This document shows, piece by piece, positions 7,890 through 16,534 of a stretch of DNA of 31,856 nucleotides. Every line of letters starts with the position of its first letter. Positions within the stretch are counted from its first letter, which is position 1. The position numbers and the translations under genes were made by a program. The notes beneath the pieces were generated by a model. The model was not told where the DNA came from. It worked only from the letters and a program-made list of their open reading frames with translations, and ran no database searches. This stretch comes from Geobacter sp. (lineage in GTDB: Bacteria; Desulfobacterota; Desulfuromonadia; Geobacterales; Geobacteraceae): assembly GCA_003490025.1 (NCBI GenBank), contig DNJC01000041.1:23531-55386 (forward strand), given 5' to 3'.

Positions 7890-9731
7890 TTGGGATACAA
7901 GAATCTGGCATCTTGCGTGGCCGACCTGGAGCGGACCGGCGCGCTGGTAAGGATAAACGGGGAACTCTCGGCTGACCTGGAGATAGGCTCGATCCAGCGC
8001 CGTGTTTACCTGGCCGGGGGACCGGCTCTCCTCTTCACCAGGGTGAAAGGGTGCTCCTTCCCGATGCTCGGCAACCTCTTCGGCACCTTGGAGAGGACCA
8101 GGTACATCTTCAGGGACACGCTGAAGGCGGTCGAAACGCTGGTGCAGCTCAAGATCGACCCGCGCTCGGCGCTTAAGGATCCCGCCTCCCTGCTGCGCGC
8201 CTTCCCCGCAGCGCTGCACCTCCTGCCCAAACAGGTCGGCGACGGCCCGATCCTCGCGCACCGGACCACGCTGGACAAACTGCCGCAGCTCAAATCGTGG
8301 CCCGACGACGGCGGCGCCTTCATCACGCTGCCGCAGGTCTACTCGGAGAGCACCGTACAGCCGGGGGTGCGCCACTCGAACCTCGGCATGTACCGGGTGC
8401 AGATCTCCGGCGGGCAGTACGCCCAAAACGCCGAGGTGGGCCTGCACTACCAGATCCACCGCGGCATCGGCTTCCACCACGCCGAAGCCCTTGAGCAAGG
8501 TGCGCCGTTGCGGGTGAACATCTTCGTCGGGGGGGCTCCGGCCATGACCGTCGCCGCCGTGATGCCTCTTCCCGAGGGGATGCCGGAACTCTCCTTCGCG
8601 GGCCTGCTTTCCGGGCACAGGATGGAGATGGTGCAGCGCCCGGGAGAGCTTCCCATCCCCGCTCAGGCCGACTTCTGCATCACCGGGACCATCGACCCCG
8701 GCAAGACGCTCCCCGAGGGGCCTTTCGGCGACCACTTCGGCTACTACAGCCTCGCGCACCGTTTCCCGGTACTGAAGGTGGAGGAGGTGTTCCACCGCGA
8801 AGGGGCGATCTGGCCCTTCACCACGGTGGGGCGTCCGCCGCAGGAGGACACATCCTTCGGCGCCTTCATTCACGAATTGACGGGGCCGCTGATCCCTACG
8901 GTGATCCCGGGGGTGAAGGCCGTCCATGCCGTCGACGCGGCCGGCGTGCATCCGCTGCTTCTGGCGATGGGGAGCGAGCGCTATGTCCCGTACGGGGAAA
9001 GACGGACCCCGCAGGAGCTTCTCACCATCGCGAACGCCGTGCTCGGTCAGGGGCAGCTTTCCCTGGCGAAGTACCTGATGATCGCCTCGCACGAGGATGC
9101 GCCGCGGCTCGACATCCACGACATCCCCGCCTTCCTCGGCCACGTGCTGGAGCGGATCGACCTGCGCCGCGACCTGCACTTCCAGACCGCGACCACCATG
9201 GACACGCTGGACTATTCGGGGAGCGGGCTGAACAGCGGCTCCAAGGTGGTCTTCGCAGCCGTGGGGGAGAAGCGTCGCGACCTCGGCGTCGAGATCCCCC
9301 CGGCTCTCAGGCTGCCGGACGGTTTCAGCGCTCCCGCCCTCTGCCTACCCGGCGTCATCGCCGTCAAGGGGCCTCCCTGCCGGGTACGGAAGGGGGAGGA
9401 GGACGCGCAGATGGAGTCGCTTTGCGACACGCTGAACGGGGTCGAGGGGCTCGCGCGATTCCCGTTGATCGTGGTCTGCGACGACAGCCGGTTCACCGCG
9501 CAGACGCTCAACAATTTCCTCTGGGTCACCTTCACCCGCTCAGATCCCGCCGCGGACATCTACGGCGTCGGCGCCTCGGTGCGCTGCAAGCAGTGGGGGT
9601 GCCACGGACCGCTGGTGATCGACGCCAGGGTCAAGCCGCACCATGCCCCGCCGCTCATCGAGGACCCGGCGGTGGAGCGCAGGGTGGACGCGCTCGCGGC
9701 CCCGGGCGGACCGCTGCACGGGTTGTATTGA
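7890..9731 (+). CDS. UbiD-family decarboxylase, probable menaquinone pathway
   Basis: Long-form UbiD-family enzyme (613 aa) that should remove a carboxyl group from an aromatic or polyprenylated substrate using prenylated FMN. Family landmarks: N-terminal MGYKNLASCVADLERTGALV, metal/cofactor region NLGMYR with R169, HYQIHRGIGFHH (about 187-198), and the acid motif EGPFGDH with E276 and D281. The ~600-aa length fits the branch assigned to late menaquinone synthesis by the futalosine route in Helicobacter and Streptomyces, so that role is likely but not proven here. I chose the TTG at 7890 over a GTG at 7872: GGAGGG lies 4-9 bp upstream of the TTG, the GTG has no ribosome site, and relatives start with a GYK/AYK-type N-terminus. 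It appears to be a single-gene transcript. Confidence 0.85.
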   Translation: MGYKNLASCVADLERTGALVRINGELSADLEIGSIQRRVYLAGGPALLFTRVKGCSFPMLGNLFGTLERTRYIFRDTLKAVETLVQLKIDPRSALKDPASLLRAFPAALHLLPKQVGDGPILAHRTTLDKLPQLKSWPDDGGAFITLPQVYSESTVQPGVRHSNLGMYRVQISGGQYAQNAEVGLHYQIHRGIGFHHAEALEQGAPLRVNIFVGGAPAMTVAAVMPLPEGMPELSFAGLLSGHRMEMVQRPGELPIPAQADFCITGTIDPGKTLPEGPFGDHFGYYSLAHRFPVLKVEEVFHREGAIWPFTTVGRPPQEDTSFGAFIHELTGPLIPTVIPGVKAVHAVDAAGVHPLLLAMGSERYVPYGERRTPQELLTIANAVLGQGQLSLAKYLMIASHEDAPRLDIHDIPAFLGHVLERIDLRRDLHFQTATTMDTLDYSGSGLNSGSKVVFAAVGEKRRDLGVEIPPALRLPDGFSAPALCLPGVIAVKGPPCRVRKGEEDAQMESLCDTLNGVEGLARFPLIVVCDDSRFTAQTLNNFLWVTFTRSDPAADIYGVGASVRCKQWGCHGPLVIDARVKPHHAPPLIEDPAVERRVDALAAPGGPLHGLY

Positions 9732-9754
9732 GAAGAGTGGTGGTCAGGGTGCTT

Positions 9755-9791
9755 TCCCCCCTCCCGGCCTCCCCCCTCCTGGGGGAGGAGA
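9755..9791. repeat. GC-rich palindromic intergenic element
   Basis: C-rich and G-rich arms (CCCCCTCCCGG... and CTCCTGGGGGAGGAG) form imperfect inverted repeats between the decarboxylase and tlyA. Related C/G-rich palindromes occur at 21965 and 30241, suggesting one dispersed family. Confidence 0.6.
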
Positions 9792-9854
9792 GTTGGTTGA
9801 AGCTCGTTGCAGGTGAGCGAGGATTTCTCAGAAGCTTAAAGATCCGAGGTGACC

Positions 9855-10646
9855 TTGGCGAAGGAAAGACTGGACAAGCTGGTCCTGGAGCGGGGACTCG
9901 CCCCTTCACGGGAGCGGGCGAAGGCGCTCATCATGGCGGGACAGGTGGTGGTGGACGACCACCTGGCGGACAAGGCCGGGCTGATGGTCGCCCTGACGGC
10001 GGAGATCCGCCTGAAGGGGGAGCCGCTTCCCTACGTGAGCCGCGGCGGACTGAAGCTCGCGGAGGGGCTCAACCTCTTCGGCATCGACGTGGAGGGGCTT
10101 TGCGCCATCGATGTCGGGGCCTCGACTGGCGGGTTCACCGATTGCCTGCTGCAGAGGGGGGCGAGGCGGGTCTACGCGGTAGACGTCGGGTACGGCCAGC
10201 TCGCCTGGAAACTGCGCGAAGACCCGCGGGTGGTCAGCATGGAGAAGACCAACATCCGCCACCTGGAGCCGGGGGGGCTTCCCGAATTCCCCGACCTCGC
10301 CGTCATCGACGCCTCCTTCATCTCGCTGGACAAGGTGCTCCCCGCCACGCTGCGGCTCATCAAGGACGACGGCGCCATAGTCGCCCTGATCAAGCCCCAG
10401 TTCGAGGTCGGACGCGGCCAGGTGGGGAAGGGGGGGGTGGTCCGGGACGAGAAGAAACACCAGGAGGTGGTCGCCGGCATCACGGAACTCGCCCGGGGGC
10501 TGGGGCTCCTGGTTCTCGGTGTCTGCGACTCCCCGATCCTCGGACCGAAGGGGAACAAGGAGTTCCTGATCCATCTGCGTAAAACCCAATTGACAATTGA
10601 CAATGGACAATTGACAACGAATAGCTGTGACGTGGGCCGAGATTAA
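9855..10646 (+). CDS. tlyA: TlyA-family rRNA methyltransferase
   Basis: S4-domain plus FtsJ/RrmJ-like methyltransferase, the TlyA family that 2'-O-methylates rRNA and is often annotated hemolysin A. Residues 1-60 are the S4 RNA-binding domain (ERLDKLVLERGLAPSRERAK). The methyltransferase follows with SAM loop DVGASTGGFTD (86-96), and the family K-D-K-E residues appear as K67 (SRGGLKL), D152 (IDASF), K180 and E184 (KPQFE). I prefer the TTG at 9855 (MAKERLDKL, preceded by GAGGTGA); a GTG at 9849 is the alternative and adds two residues. The conserved protein ends near LRK (243); the last 20 residues, starting TQLTIDNGQLTT, are translated from an AATTGAC-type intergenic repeat and have no family counterpart that I recognise. 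Confidence 0.88.
   Translation: MAKERLDKLVLERGLAPSRERAKALIMAGQVVVDDHLADKAGLMVALTAEIRLKGEPLPYVSRGGLKLAEGLNLFGIDVEGLCAIDVGASTGGFTDCLLQRGARRVYAVDVGYGQLAWKLREDPRVVSMEKTNIRHLEPGGLPEFPDLAVIDASFISLDKVLPATLRLIKDDGAIVALIKPQFEVGRGQVGKGGVVRDEKKHQEVVAGITELARGLGLLVLGVCDSPILGPKGNKEFLIHLRKTQLTIDNGQLTTNSCDVGRD
10587..10617. repeat. 7-bp AATTGAC repeat inside the tlyA 3' end
   Basis: Four 7-bp units, AATTGAC AATTGAC AATGGAC AATTGAC, lie inside the last codons of tlyA. The same unit recurs at the 3' end of the peptide-binding gene (21872-21928). Confidence 0.8.
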
Positions 10647-10743
10647 TGTTTTAAGTTTTCTTCAGGTTAGTTGTTCTCAGAGTTTCTCGGATTTTCTCCG
10701 TGGCCAATGGTTTTACTGTTTTTATCTTGAATTGGAGGTGACT

Positions 10744-11088
10744 ATGACTGATTGCCTGTTTTGCAAGATGGCGAGCGGCGCCATCCCGGTAAAGAAGGTG
10801 TACGAGGATGACCTGATTTTCGCCATCGAGGACATCAACCCCGTGGCGCCGTTGCACATGCTGATCATCCCCAAGAAGCACCTTGCCAACGCGCTGGTGC
10901 TCGCCCCGGAGGACGACCTGCTGATCGGTTCCGTCCACAGGGTGGCGGCGGACCTGGCCCGTGAGCGCGGGGTTGCCGAGGAAGGGTTCCGCCTGGTGAA
11001 CAACAACAACGCGGGGGCCGGACAGTCGGTGTTTCACATCCATTTCCACCTGCTTGGCGGCCGCAAAATGGGGTGGCCCCCGGGCTAA
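10744..11088 (+). CDS. HIT-family nucleotide hydrolase
   Basis: Small histidine-triad protein (114 aa), a Hint-branch nucleoside phosphoramidase/hydrolase. The triad is complete: HIHFHLLGG near the C-terminus (about residues 98-106), with the N-terminal CLFCKMASGAIP (Cys pair) and the conserved NPVAPLHMLIIPKKH stretch. Length is normal for Hint-type proteins. The frame extends upstream to 10627 but the ATG at 10744 is preceded by GGAGGTG and gives the standard N-terminus. The 97 bp before it are AT-rich and could hold its promoter. The physiological substrate is not predictable. Confidence 0.93.
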   Translation: MTDCLFCKMASGAIPVKKVYEDDLIFAIEDINPVAPLHMLIIPKKHLANALVLAPEDDLLIGSVHRVAADLARERGVAEEGFRLVNNNNAGAGQSVFHIHFHLLGGRKMGWPPG

Positions 11089-11117
11089 CGAAGAGGCGCC
11101 TCTTCAAGGAGACCAAC

Positions 11118-11618
11118 ATGAAGAAACTGCTCGTGATTTTGCTCCTGCTTTATCCGCTGACCGCACAAGCGGAGATGTACCAATGGACCGATGGAAGCGG
11201 CACGGTCAACTTCGCGGAAGGCCTCGGCAGCGTGCCGAAGAAATACCGCAAGAAGGCGAAGGTCGTCGGAGGGGAGGAAGAAGCTCCCGCACCGCGCGCC
11301 GCCGCACCGGCATCCGACTCCGATAAGCCCAAGGGTGAGGAACAAAAGAGCGCCAAGAAGCTCTACGGCGGTAAGGACGAGGCGGGCTGGCGCAGGGAGT
11401 TCCTGAAGGCCAACTCCGACCTGGAGAACGCGCAGCTGGAGCTTTCCACGCTGCAGGGCCGGCTGGCGGATACCTCGAAGATGTCCCGCTCCGAGTACCT
11501 CGCCATCCAGAACAGCATCAGGCACGCCGAAACCCGCCTCCAGACGCAGCAGAGAAGGTTCGACGAGCTGCGCGAGAAGGCGGACCGCCTCGATGTCCCC
11601 GCCGAGTACAGAAAATAG
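11118..11618 (+). CDS. DUF4124 exported protein
   Basis: Exported protein of 166 aa with a clear signal peptide (MKKLLVILLLLYPLTAQA, cleavage around 18-19) followed at once by a DUF4124-type segment EMYQWTDGSGTVNFAEGLG. This short domain is common in proteobacterial envelope proteins and has no established function. Residues 45-95 are a low-complexity Ala/Pro/Lys/Glu linker, and 95-160 look like an amphipathic coiled coil rich in Leu, Gln and Arg. AAGGAGA precedes the ATG; the frame upstream of it is not credible. The gene sits 29 bp after the HIT gene and 22 bp before lgt, so the three are probably cotranscribed. Specific function unknown. Confidence 0.8.
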   Translation: MKKLLVILLLLYPLTAQAEMYQWTDGSGTVNFAEGLGSVPKKYRKKAKVVGGEEEAPAPRAAAPASDSDKPKGEEQKSAKKLYGGKDEAGWRREFLKANSDLENAQLELSTLQGRLADTSKMSRSEYLAIQNSIRHAETRLQTQQRRFDELREKADRLDVPAEYRK

Positions 11619-11640
11619 CGAACATTCCGGAGCGCTTCAA

Positions 11641-12414
11641 ATGACCTATCCCCACATCGACCCGGTATTCCTGCGCCTGGGGCCGCTGGAGTTCCGCTGG
11701 TACGGGCTCATGTACATCCTGGGCTTCCTGGCGGCCTACTACATCATACTCACCGGGGTGAAAAGAAAGGGGCTGCCGCTCACCAGGGACGACGTGGCCG
11801 ACCTGATCTTCACGGCCGCGCTCGGCGTGATCCTGGGAGGGCGGCTGGGCTACATCCTGTTCTACAACTTCTCCTACTACCTGTCCCACCCGTTGAAGCT
11901 CTTCGCCGTCTGGGAGGGGGGGATGTCCTTCCACGGCGGTCTGACCGGCGCCGTCCTGGCGAGCCTTTACTACGTCAGCAAGCACAAGCTCCGCTTCTAC
12001 CCGCTGGCCGACCTGGCCTTTCTCGCCACGCCGGTAGGTCTCGGGCTCGGTCGCATCGGCAACTTCATCAACGGCGAACTCTACGGCCGGGTGACGGACG
12101 TCCCGTGGGGCGTCGTCTTCCCGGGCGGCGGCCCTTTGCCGCGTCATCCGTCGCAGCTCTACGAGGCCCTTCTCGAAGGGGTGCTGATGTTCGTCATCCT
12201 TTACACGATCTCAAGGAAGGTCAAGCAGGAAGGGGTGGTGGTCTGGTCGTTCGTAGCACTCTACGGGCTGTTCCGCTTCATGGTGGAATACGTGCGGGAG
12301 CCTGATGAGCAGATAGGGTATCTCTTAGGCGTGATCTCGATGGGGCAGATGCTGAGCCTCCCGATGCTGCTTGTGGGGAGTGCGATGGTGGTGCACCGCC
12401 TCAGGCGGGGGTGA
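11641..12414 (+). CDS. lgt: Prolipoprotein diacylglyceryl transferase Lgt
   Basis: Inner-membrane enzyme that transfers a diacylglyceryl group from phosphatidylglycerol to the lipobox cysteine of prelipoproteins, the first lipoprotein maturation step. The 257-aa product has seven or so hydrophobic helices and the Lgt signature GRIGNFINGELYGR at 137-150; MSFHGG (H98) and RWYGLMYILGF (19-29) are also family landmarks. Length is normal. The ATG at 11641 is chosen because the product then begins MTYPHIDPVF in the usual way and a GGAG motif lies 8-11 bp upstream. It ends 3 bp from the stop of the convergent RsbW-like gene. Two probable clients, the TPR protein and the peptide-binding protein, are encoded further along the window. 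Confidence 0.96.
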   Translation: MTYPHIDPVFLRLGPLEFRWYGLMYILGFLAAYYIILTGVKRKGLPLTRDDVADLIFTAALGVILGGRLGYILFYNFSYYLSHPLKLFAVWEGGMSFHGGLTGAVLASLYYVSKHKLRFYPLADLAFLATPVGLGLGRIGNFINGELYGRVTDVPWGVVFPGGGPLPRHPSQLYEALLEGVLMFVILYTISRKVKQEGVVVWSFVALYGLFRFMVEYVREPDEQIGYLLGVISMGQMLSLPMLLVGSAMVVHRLRRG

Positions 12415-12417
12415 GGA

Positions 12418-12843
12418 TCAGGAGAGCTTCTTCTTCATCTCGAGGATGTTTTCCGTGCTGCTCTTTCGGTAACAGACGGAGTCCATCAGGGTGCGGATCA
12501 GGAAGATGCCCCTTCCCCGGTCCTCCAACTCCTCGAAGTTGGGGGCGGGGATGGAGTTGATGTCGAACCCCTGGCCGTCGTCGTACACCCTGATGGTGAG
12601 ATCTTCGTGGTGCAGGGTGATGACTATCCGGACCAGTTTTTCCGGCTCCTTCGGGCCGGCATGCTTGATGGCGTTGACCATCGCCTCGGTGAGGACCAGG
12701 TTCAGATGGTAGGCGAGGGTGTCCTTGTCGCCGCTGAACTTCTCAAGCTCGCGGGCGATGTCCTCCCCGATCTTCCCTATCAGACTCAGGTAGCGAGTCT
12801 TGTTGGGGACCTTTATGTCGACCTCGATAGTGTTCCCTTCCAT
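12418..12843 (-). CDS. RsbW/SpoIIAB-type anti-sigma kinase
   Basis: Serine kinase of the GHKL fold used in partner switching (141 aa). It binds either a client (often a sigma factor) or a STAS antagonist, and phosphorylates the STAS protein. The ATP site is intact: N-box NLVLTEAMVNAIKHA with E53 and N57, G1 YDDGQGFD (87-94), and G2 RGRGIFLIRTLMD (109-121). Length is normal. It lies 18 bp downstream of the STAS gene and is the last gene of the minus-strand set; the upstream 1087-aa protein supplies the opposing phosphatase. No sigma factor or other client is encoded nearby, so what it controls is unknown. Confidence 0.88.
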   Translation of the reverse strand: MEGNTIEVDIKVPNKTRYLSLIGKIGEDIARELEKFSGDKDTLAYHLNLVLTEAMVNAIKHAGPKEPEKLVRIVITLHHEDLTIRVYDDGQGFDINSIPAPNFEELEDRGRGIFLIRTLMDSVCYRKSSTENILEMKKKLS

Positions 12844-12861
12844 TCCGACGCCTCGCTTCTC

Positions 12862-13203
12862 TCAGGACTGAAAGTTCTCAATCGCTTCCATGGTGGACGG
12901 GAAGATCTCGAACACCCTGTGCAGGCGGGTCAACTCGAACATCGATTTGACCTGTGACTGCAGCGATGAGAGTTTCAGGTTCCCCTGATGGGATATGGCG
13001 TTCTTGAATCCCGATACCAGCGCGCCGAGTCCCGAGCTGTCGATGAATCTGACGTCCTTCAGGTCTACCAGCACGTTCTTCTTGCCGTCCTCAAACAGCT
13101 TCTGCACCGCACTCTTCAACTCAGTCGAGTTGTGCGCGTCCAGCCGCTCCTCCTTCACGTATATCACGACGACGTCGTTTCTCGTCTCTGTTGCCAGGTT
13201 CAT
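12862..13203 (-). CDS. STAS-domain anti-sigma antagonist (RsbV/SpoIIAA type)
   Basis: Single STAS-domain protein (113 aa), the switch component that is inactive when phosphorylated by the RsbW-like kinase and active when dephosphorylated by a PP2C phosphatase. The phosphorylation loop is present as FIDSSGLGALVSGF (53-66), with S56 the likely target. The ATG at 13203 has AAGGAGAAGG just upstream and gives MNLATETRNDVVVIY; an upstream in-frame ATG at 13257 is less likely. It starts 67 bp after the stop of the phosphatase gene and precedes the kinase gene by 18 bp. The three genes make a complete switch. Confidence 0.9.
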   Translation of the reverse strand: MNLATETRNDVVVIYVKEERLDAHNSTELKSAVQKLFEDGKKNVLVDLKDVRFIDSSGLGALVSGFKNAISHQGNLKLSSLQSQVKSMFELTRLHRVFEIFPSTMEAIENFQS

Positions 13204-13270
13204 GACCTTCTCCTTGTTTATCTGGGGAACTTGTATGCAGCCTGATTCATTTTGCAATAACCTTCGCCTT

Positions 13271-16200
13271 TTAGCAAGCGCCGCAGTTAGTGCCGGACGG
13301 GAGCACCTTCATGACTACCATGGAAATGTCGTCCTGTAAAGAAGAGGGGGAGGCGTAGGCGTTCACCTCCGCCAGAACCCTTTCCACCACCGCTTCCGGC
13401 TCCTGGTCCTGCAGGGTGGAGAGGAGGGCGCAGAGCCTGGAAACCCCGAAAAGCTCCTCTTCCTTGTTCTCCGCCTCGATGATGCCGTCCGTGTAGATGA
13501 AAAGGAGATCTCCCGGCTCCAGGGCGACGCTCTTCTCCTCGAACTCGACCCTCTGCTCGACACCCAGTATCAGCCCCTCGGCGTCGAGTTCCTGCCATCC
13601 CCCTCCCCGGAAAAGCAGCGGCCGGGTGTGCCCGGCGTTCGCGTATGCGAGGGTGCGGGTGGCGCAGTCGTACCTGGCGCAGAACATGGTGATGAAGAGC
13701 TCGGCCCCGGTGAGGTCGTCGTAGAGGAGCTGGTTCAACACCCCGAGCACCTCCCTGGCGGGGCGGGGGGACTGCATCTGGGCGCGCAGGACGCTTCTCG
13801 TCTCCACCATGATGAGGGCGGCGCCCACGCTGTGGCCGGAGACGTCGGCCATGATGATATCGAGCTGCGAGTTCCCCCTCTGGAAGAAGTCGTAGTAGTC
13901 ACCCCCCACGTGGGTCGCGGGGACGCAGCGGCTGGCGATGCTGATCCCGGGGAGGCGCGGGGCCGACTCGGGGAGGAGCGAGAGCTGGATCTGCTTGGCG
14001 AGTTCCAGGTCGCGCGTGACCCGGGCGTTCTCCAGAAGCGCCGCCTCCTTTTGCCGCCTCTCCCTCTCCCTTGCCTCCCGCTCCTCCACGATCCGCACCG
14101 CCTGGGCCAGCTGCCCGGCGAGGCTCTCCAGGAGTTCCACGAACTGCTCGGTGAAGAGGCCGATTATGGAGCGGGAAAAGACGGAGAGTACGCCGACCGG
14201 CGGCGCCCCCTCGCTGGCGATGGGGATGTGCGCGAACGACTTGATCCCCTCCCTCTGGAAGATCTCCTTCGCTATCGGCTTGGTGATGAAGGAGGTGTCG
14301 TTGAAGAACTCGGTCCTTCTGCCGAGAAAGGCCTCACCCACGTGGGTGTCGATCTCCAGCATCCTGTCCTCGGAGGTGATCCGCTCCCCCCCCACCCCCT
14401 TGCAGGAGCGGACCTGCAGCACTGCCTGGTCGTTCAGGAGCCTGATGACGCAGAGGTCGAACTTGAACTCCTTGAGGATCAGTTCGAGCAGGTCCCCCAT
14501 GATGATGTCGAGCTCAAGCGAGCGGTTCATGATCTCGGAGGCGCGCAGGCGGACGAAGAGCGCCTCCCGGCTTTGGTCGCGCGAGGTGCGCACGGTGGAG
14601 AAGATGTCGTAGACCGACTCCATCCTGGAGCCGATGTCGGAAAGAAAGCTCTCGACGACGGCCCCCGCGGCGGCGCCACCCAGCGAGGCGGCGAGGGTCT
14701 TTTCCACGAAGCGCTTCAGGTTCGGGAGTTCGAACTCCGAGACCCCTCCCTGGCTGTCTATCTCCCGGTCGCCCAGGTAGTCGGTGATGGCGGCGTGCGC
14801 CGGCTGCTCGCCGATGAACTTGGACATGAGGTTCACGAACTGCATGATGGTGACCGGCTTGGAAAGCCTCTTGGTCTCCCACTGCGAAACGGGGGTCTCC
14901 GGCGCGAAGATCCGGACGAAGCGCTGCACCTGCTCGCTCTCCTTTTCACCCTGGCCCAACAATATGGAGAGGGAGAGGTAGGCGATGATGTTCAGGAACA
15001 TGCTCCAGAAAAGGGCGTGGGTGTACCGGTCCAGCCCGGTGAGGCCGAAGAGCGCCTGCGGCTTCAGAAGCTCCATGCCGAAGAGGCCGTTTCTCAGGAT
15101 CTCCGACTGCCATCCCCCCGCCTGCACCAGGGAGGGGAAGAGCAGGGTATAGAACCAGACGGCGAACCCCAGGAGCAGCCCGGCGATGGCTCCGGCCTTG
15201 TTCCCCCTGGGCCAGTAGAGGCCGCCGATCAGGGCGGGCGCGAACTGCACCGCCGCCGCGAAGGAGATGAGCCCCATGTTGGCGAGCATGTAGCTCTCGT
15301 TCACCACGCTCTGGTACAGGTACCCCAGGAGGATGACCAGCACGATGCCGAGCCGCTTCAGGTTGATGAGCAGCACCGGGAACCACTGCCGCGGCGTGAC
15401 CTTCACCACGATCGGCATCAGCACGTGGTTGAGCAGCATGGTCGAGACCGCGATCGACTCCACCATGACCATGCCGGCCGATGCGGAGAACCCCCCCAGG
15501 AAGGCGACCAGGGCGAGCCAGGGGTGACCGTGCTGCAGCGGGAGCGTCAGGACGAAGTAGTCGGCGCCGGCGTTGCTCCGGGTCAGGATGAGGCCGGCGA
15601 GGGCGATGGGCATGACGAAAAGGTTCATCAGGAACATGTAGGCCGGGAAGCGCCAGGAGGCGGGGTTCAGGTGCGACTCGTGCGCGTTCTCCAGCACCAT
15701 GACCTGGAACTGCCGCGGCAGCAGCATGACCGCCCCCATCGAGAGGATGAGGAGGCTGAACATGGAGGCGTAGGAATTGTCGCCGCTGTCGCCCAGCGTG
15801 GTCAGGCGGGTCAGAAGCTCCGGGTCGGCCTCGTGCATCTGCCGGAAGATGTCGCCCATCCCGTCGAAAAGGGAGTAGGTGATGAAGATCCCGACGATGA
15901 GCATCGCTATCAGCTTGACCACCGACTCGACGGCGATGGCGGCCACCAGTCCGTCGTGGCGCTCCGCCGAGACCAGGTGTCTCGCACCGAAGACGACGCT
16001 GAAGACGGCAAGAAGAATCGCGGTGAAGAGCCCGGGGTGGGGGGAGGGGATGTAGACCCGATCCATGAAGCCGATATGAAAGTCGTGGTAGCCGGTGATG
16101 ATGGTGAAGGAGGTGGAGACGGCCCGAAGCTGCAGGGCGATGTACGGCATGATCCCCATCAGGGTGATCACGGTGATGATGGCGCCGAGCCACTGGGAAC

Positions 16201-16534
16201 TCCCGTAGCGGGAACTGATGAAGTCGGCTATGGAGGTTATGTTGTTTTCCTTGGAGATCCGGACGATCTTCTTGAGCAGGAACCACCAGGTGAAGGCGGT
16301 GAGCGTGGGGCCCAGGTAGATGGGGAGAAAGTCGATGCCGGTGGTGGCGGCCTTGCCGACGCTGCCGTAGAAGGTCCAGGAGGTGGCGTAGACCGCTATG
16401 GAGAGCGCGTAGACGGAGGGCTTCGCCGTGATGCTCCTGCCTGCCTTGCGCCTCTGTTCGGCGTAGTAGGCGACCAGGAACAGGATGGCGATGTAGAGGA
16501 GGGCGGTCCCCCAGACCCAGTTGGCATCGAGCAT
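13271..16534 (-). CDS. Symporter-like / STAC / GAF / PP2C phosphatase fusion
   Basis: A 1087-aa membrane protein joining a transporter fold to a phosphatase. Residues 1-530 form 12-13 hydrophobic helices with sodium/solute symporter (SSS/SLC5) features such as ATSWTFYGSVGKAATTG (50-66) and GGFSASAGMVMVES (347-360). Residues 560-640 match the STAC pattern known from CbrA-like sensors (VTIMQFVNLMSKFIGEQ, then LKRFVEKTLAASLGGAAA). A GAF-like domain follows (665-815), then a charged coiled linker (815-855), then a SpoIIE-type PP2C domain (860-1077) with metal-binding D879 (VGGDYYDF), D897 (DVSGHS), D1016 (YTDGIIEA) and D1068/D1069 (LQDDIS), all intact. Its stop-start TGATG overlap with the 83-aa gene implies coupling; the STAS and RsbW-type genes follow. 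I infer that it dephosphorylates the STAS protein in response to a solute or membrane signal. The ligand is unknown. Confidence 0.87.
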   Translation of the reverse strand: MLDANWVWGTALLYIAILFLVAYYAEQRRKAGRSITAKPSVYALSIAVYATSWTFYGSVGKAATTGIDFLPIYLGPTLTAFTWWFLLKKIVRISKENNITSIADFISSRYGSSQWLGAIITVITLMGIMPYIALQLRAVSTSFTIITGYHDFHIGFMDRVYIPSPHPGLFTAILLAVFSVVFGARHLVSAERHDGLVAAIAVESVVKLIAMLIVGIFITYSLFDGMGDIFRQMHEADPELLTRLTTLGDSGDNSYASMFSLLILSMGAVMLLPRQFQVMVLENAHESHLNPASWRFPAYMFLMNLFVMPIALAGLILTRSNAGADYFVLTLPLQHGHPWLALVAFLGGFSASAGMVMVESIAVSTMLLNHVLMPIVVKVTPRQWFPVLLINLKRLGIVLVILLGYLYQSVVNESYMLANMGLISFAAAVQFAPALIGGLYWPRGNKAGAIAGLLLGFAVWFYTLLFPSLVQAGGWQSEILRNGLFGMELLKPQALFGLTGLDRYTHALFWSMFLNIIAYLSLSILLGQGEKESEQVQRFVRIFAPETPVSQWETKRLSKPVTIMQFVNLMSKFIGEQPAHAAITDYLGDREIDSQGGVSEFELPNLKRFVEKTLAASLGGAAAGAVVESFLSDIGSRMESVYDIFSTVRTSRDQSREALFVRLRASEIMNRSLELDIIMGDLLELILKEFKFDLCVIRLLNDQAVLQVRSCKGVGGERITSEDRMLEIDTHVGEAFLGRRTEFFNDTSFITKPIAKEIFQREGIKSFAHIPIASEGAPPVGVLSVFSRSIIGLFTEQFVELLESLAGQLAQAVRIVEEREARERERRQKEAALLENARVTRDLELAKQIQLSLLPESAPRLPGISIASRCVPATHVGGDYYDFFQRGNSQLDIIMADVSGHSVGAALIMVETRSVLRAQMQSPRPAREVLGVLNQLLYDDLTGAELFITMFCARYDCATRTLAYANAGHTRPLLFRGGGWQELDAEGLILGVEQRVEFEEKSVALEPGDLLFIYTDGIIEAENKEEELFGVSRLCALLSTLQDQEPEAVVERVLAEVNAYASPSSLQDDISMVVMKVLPSGTNCGAC

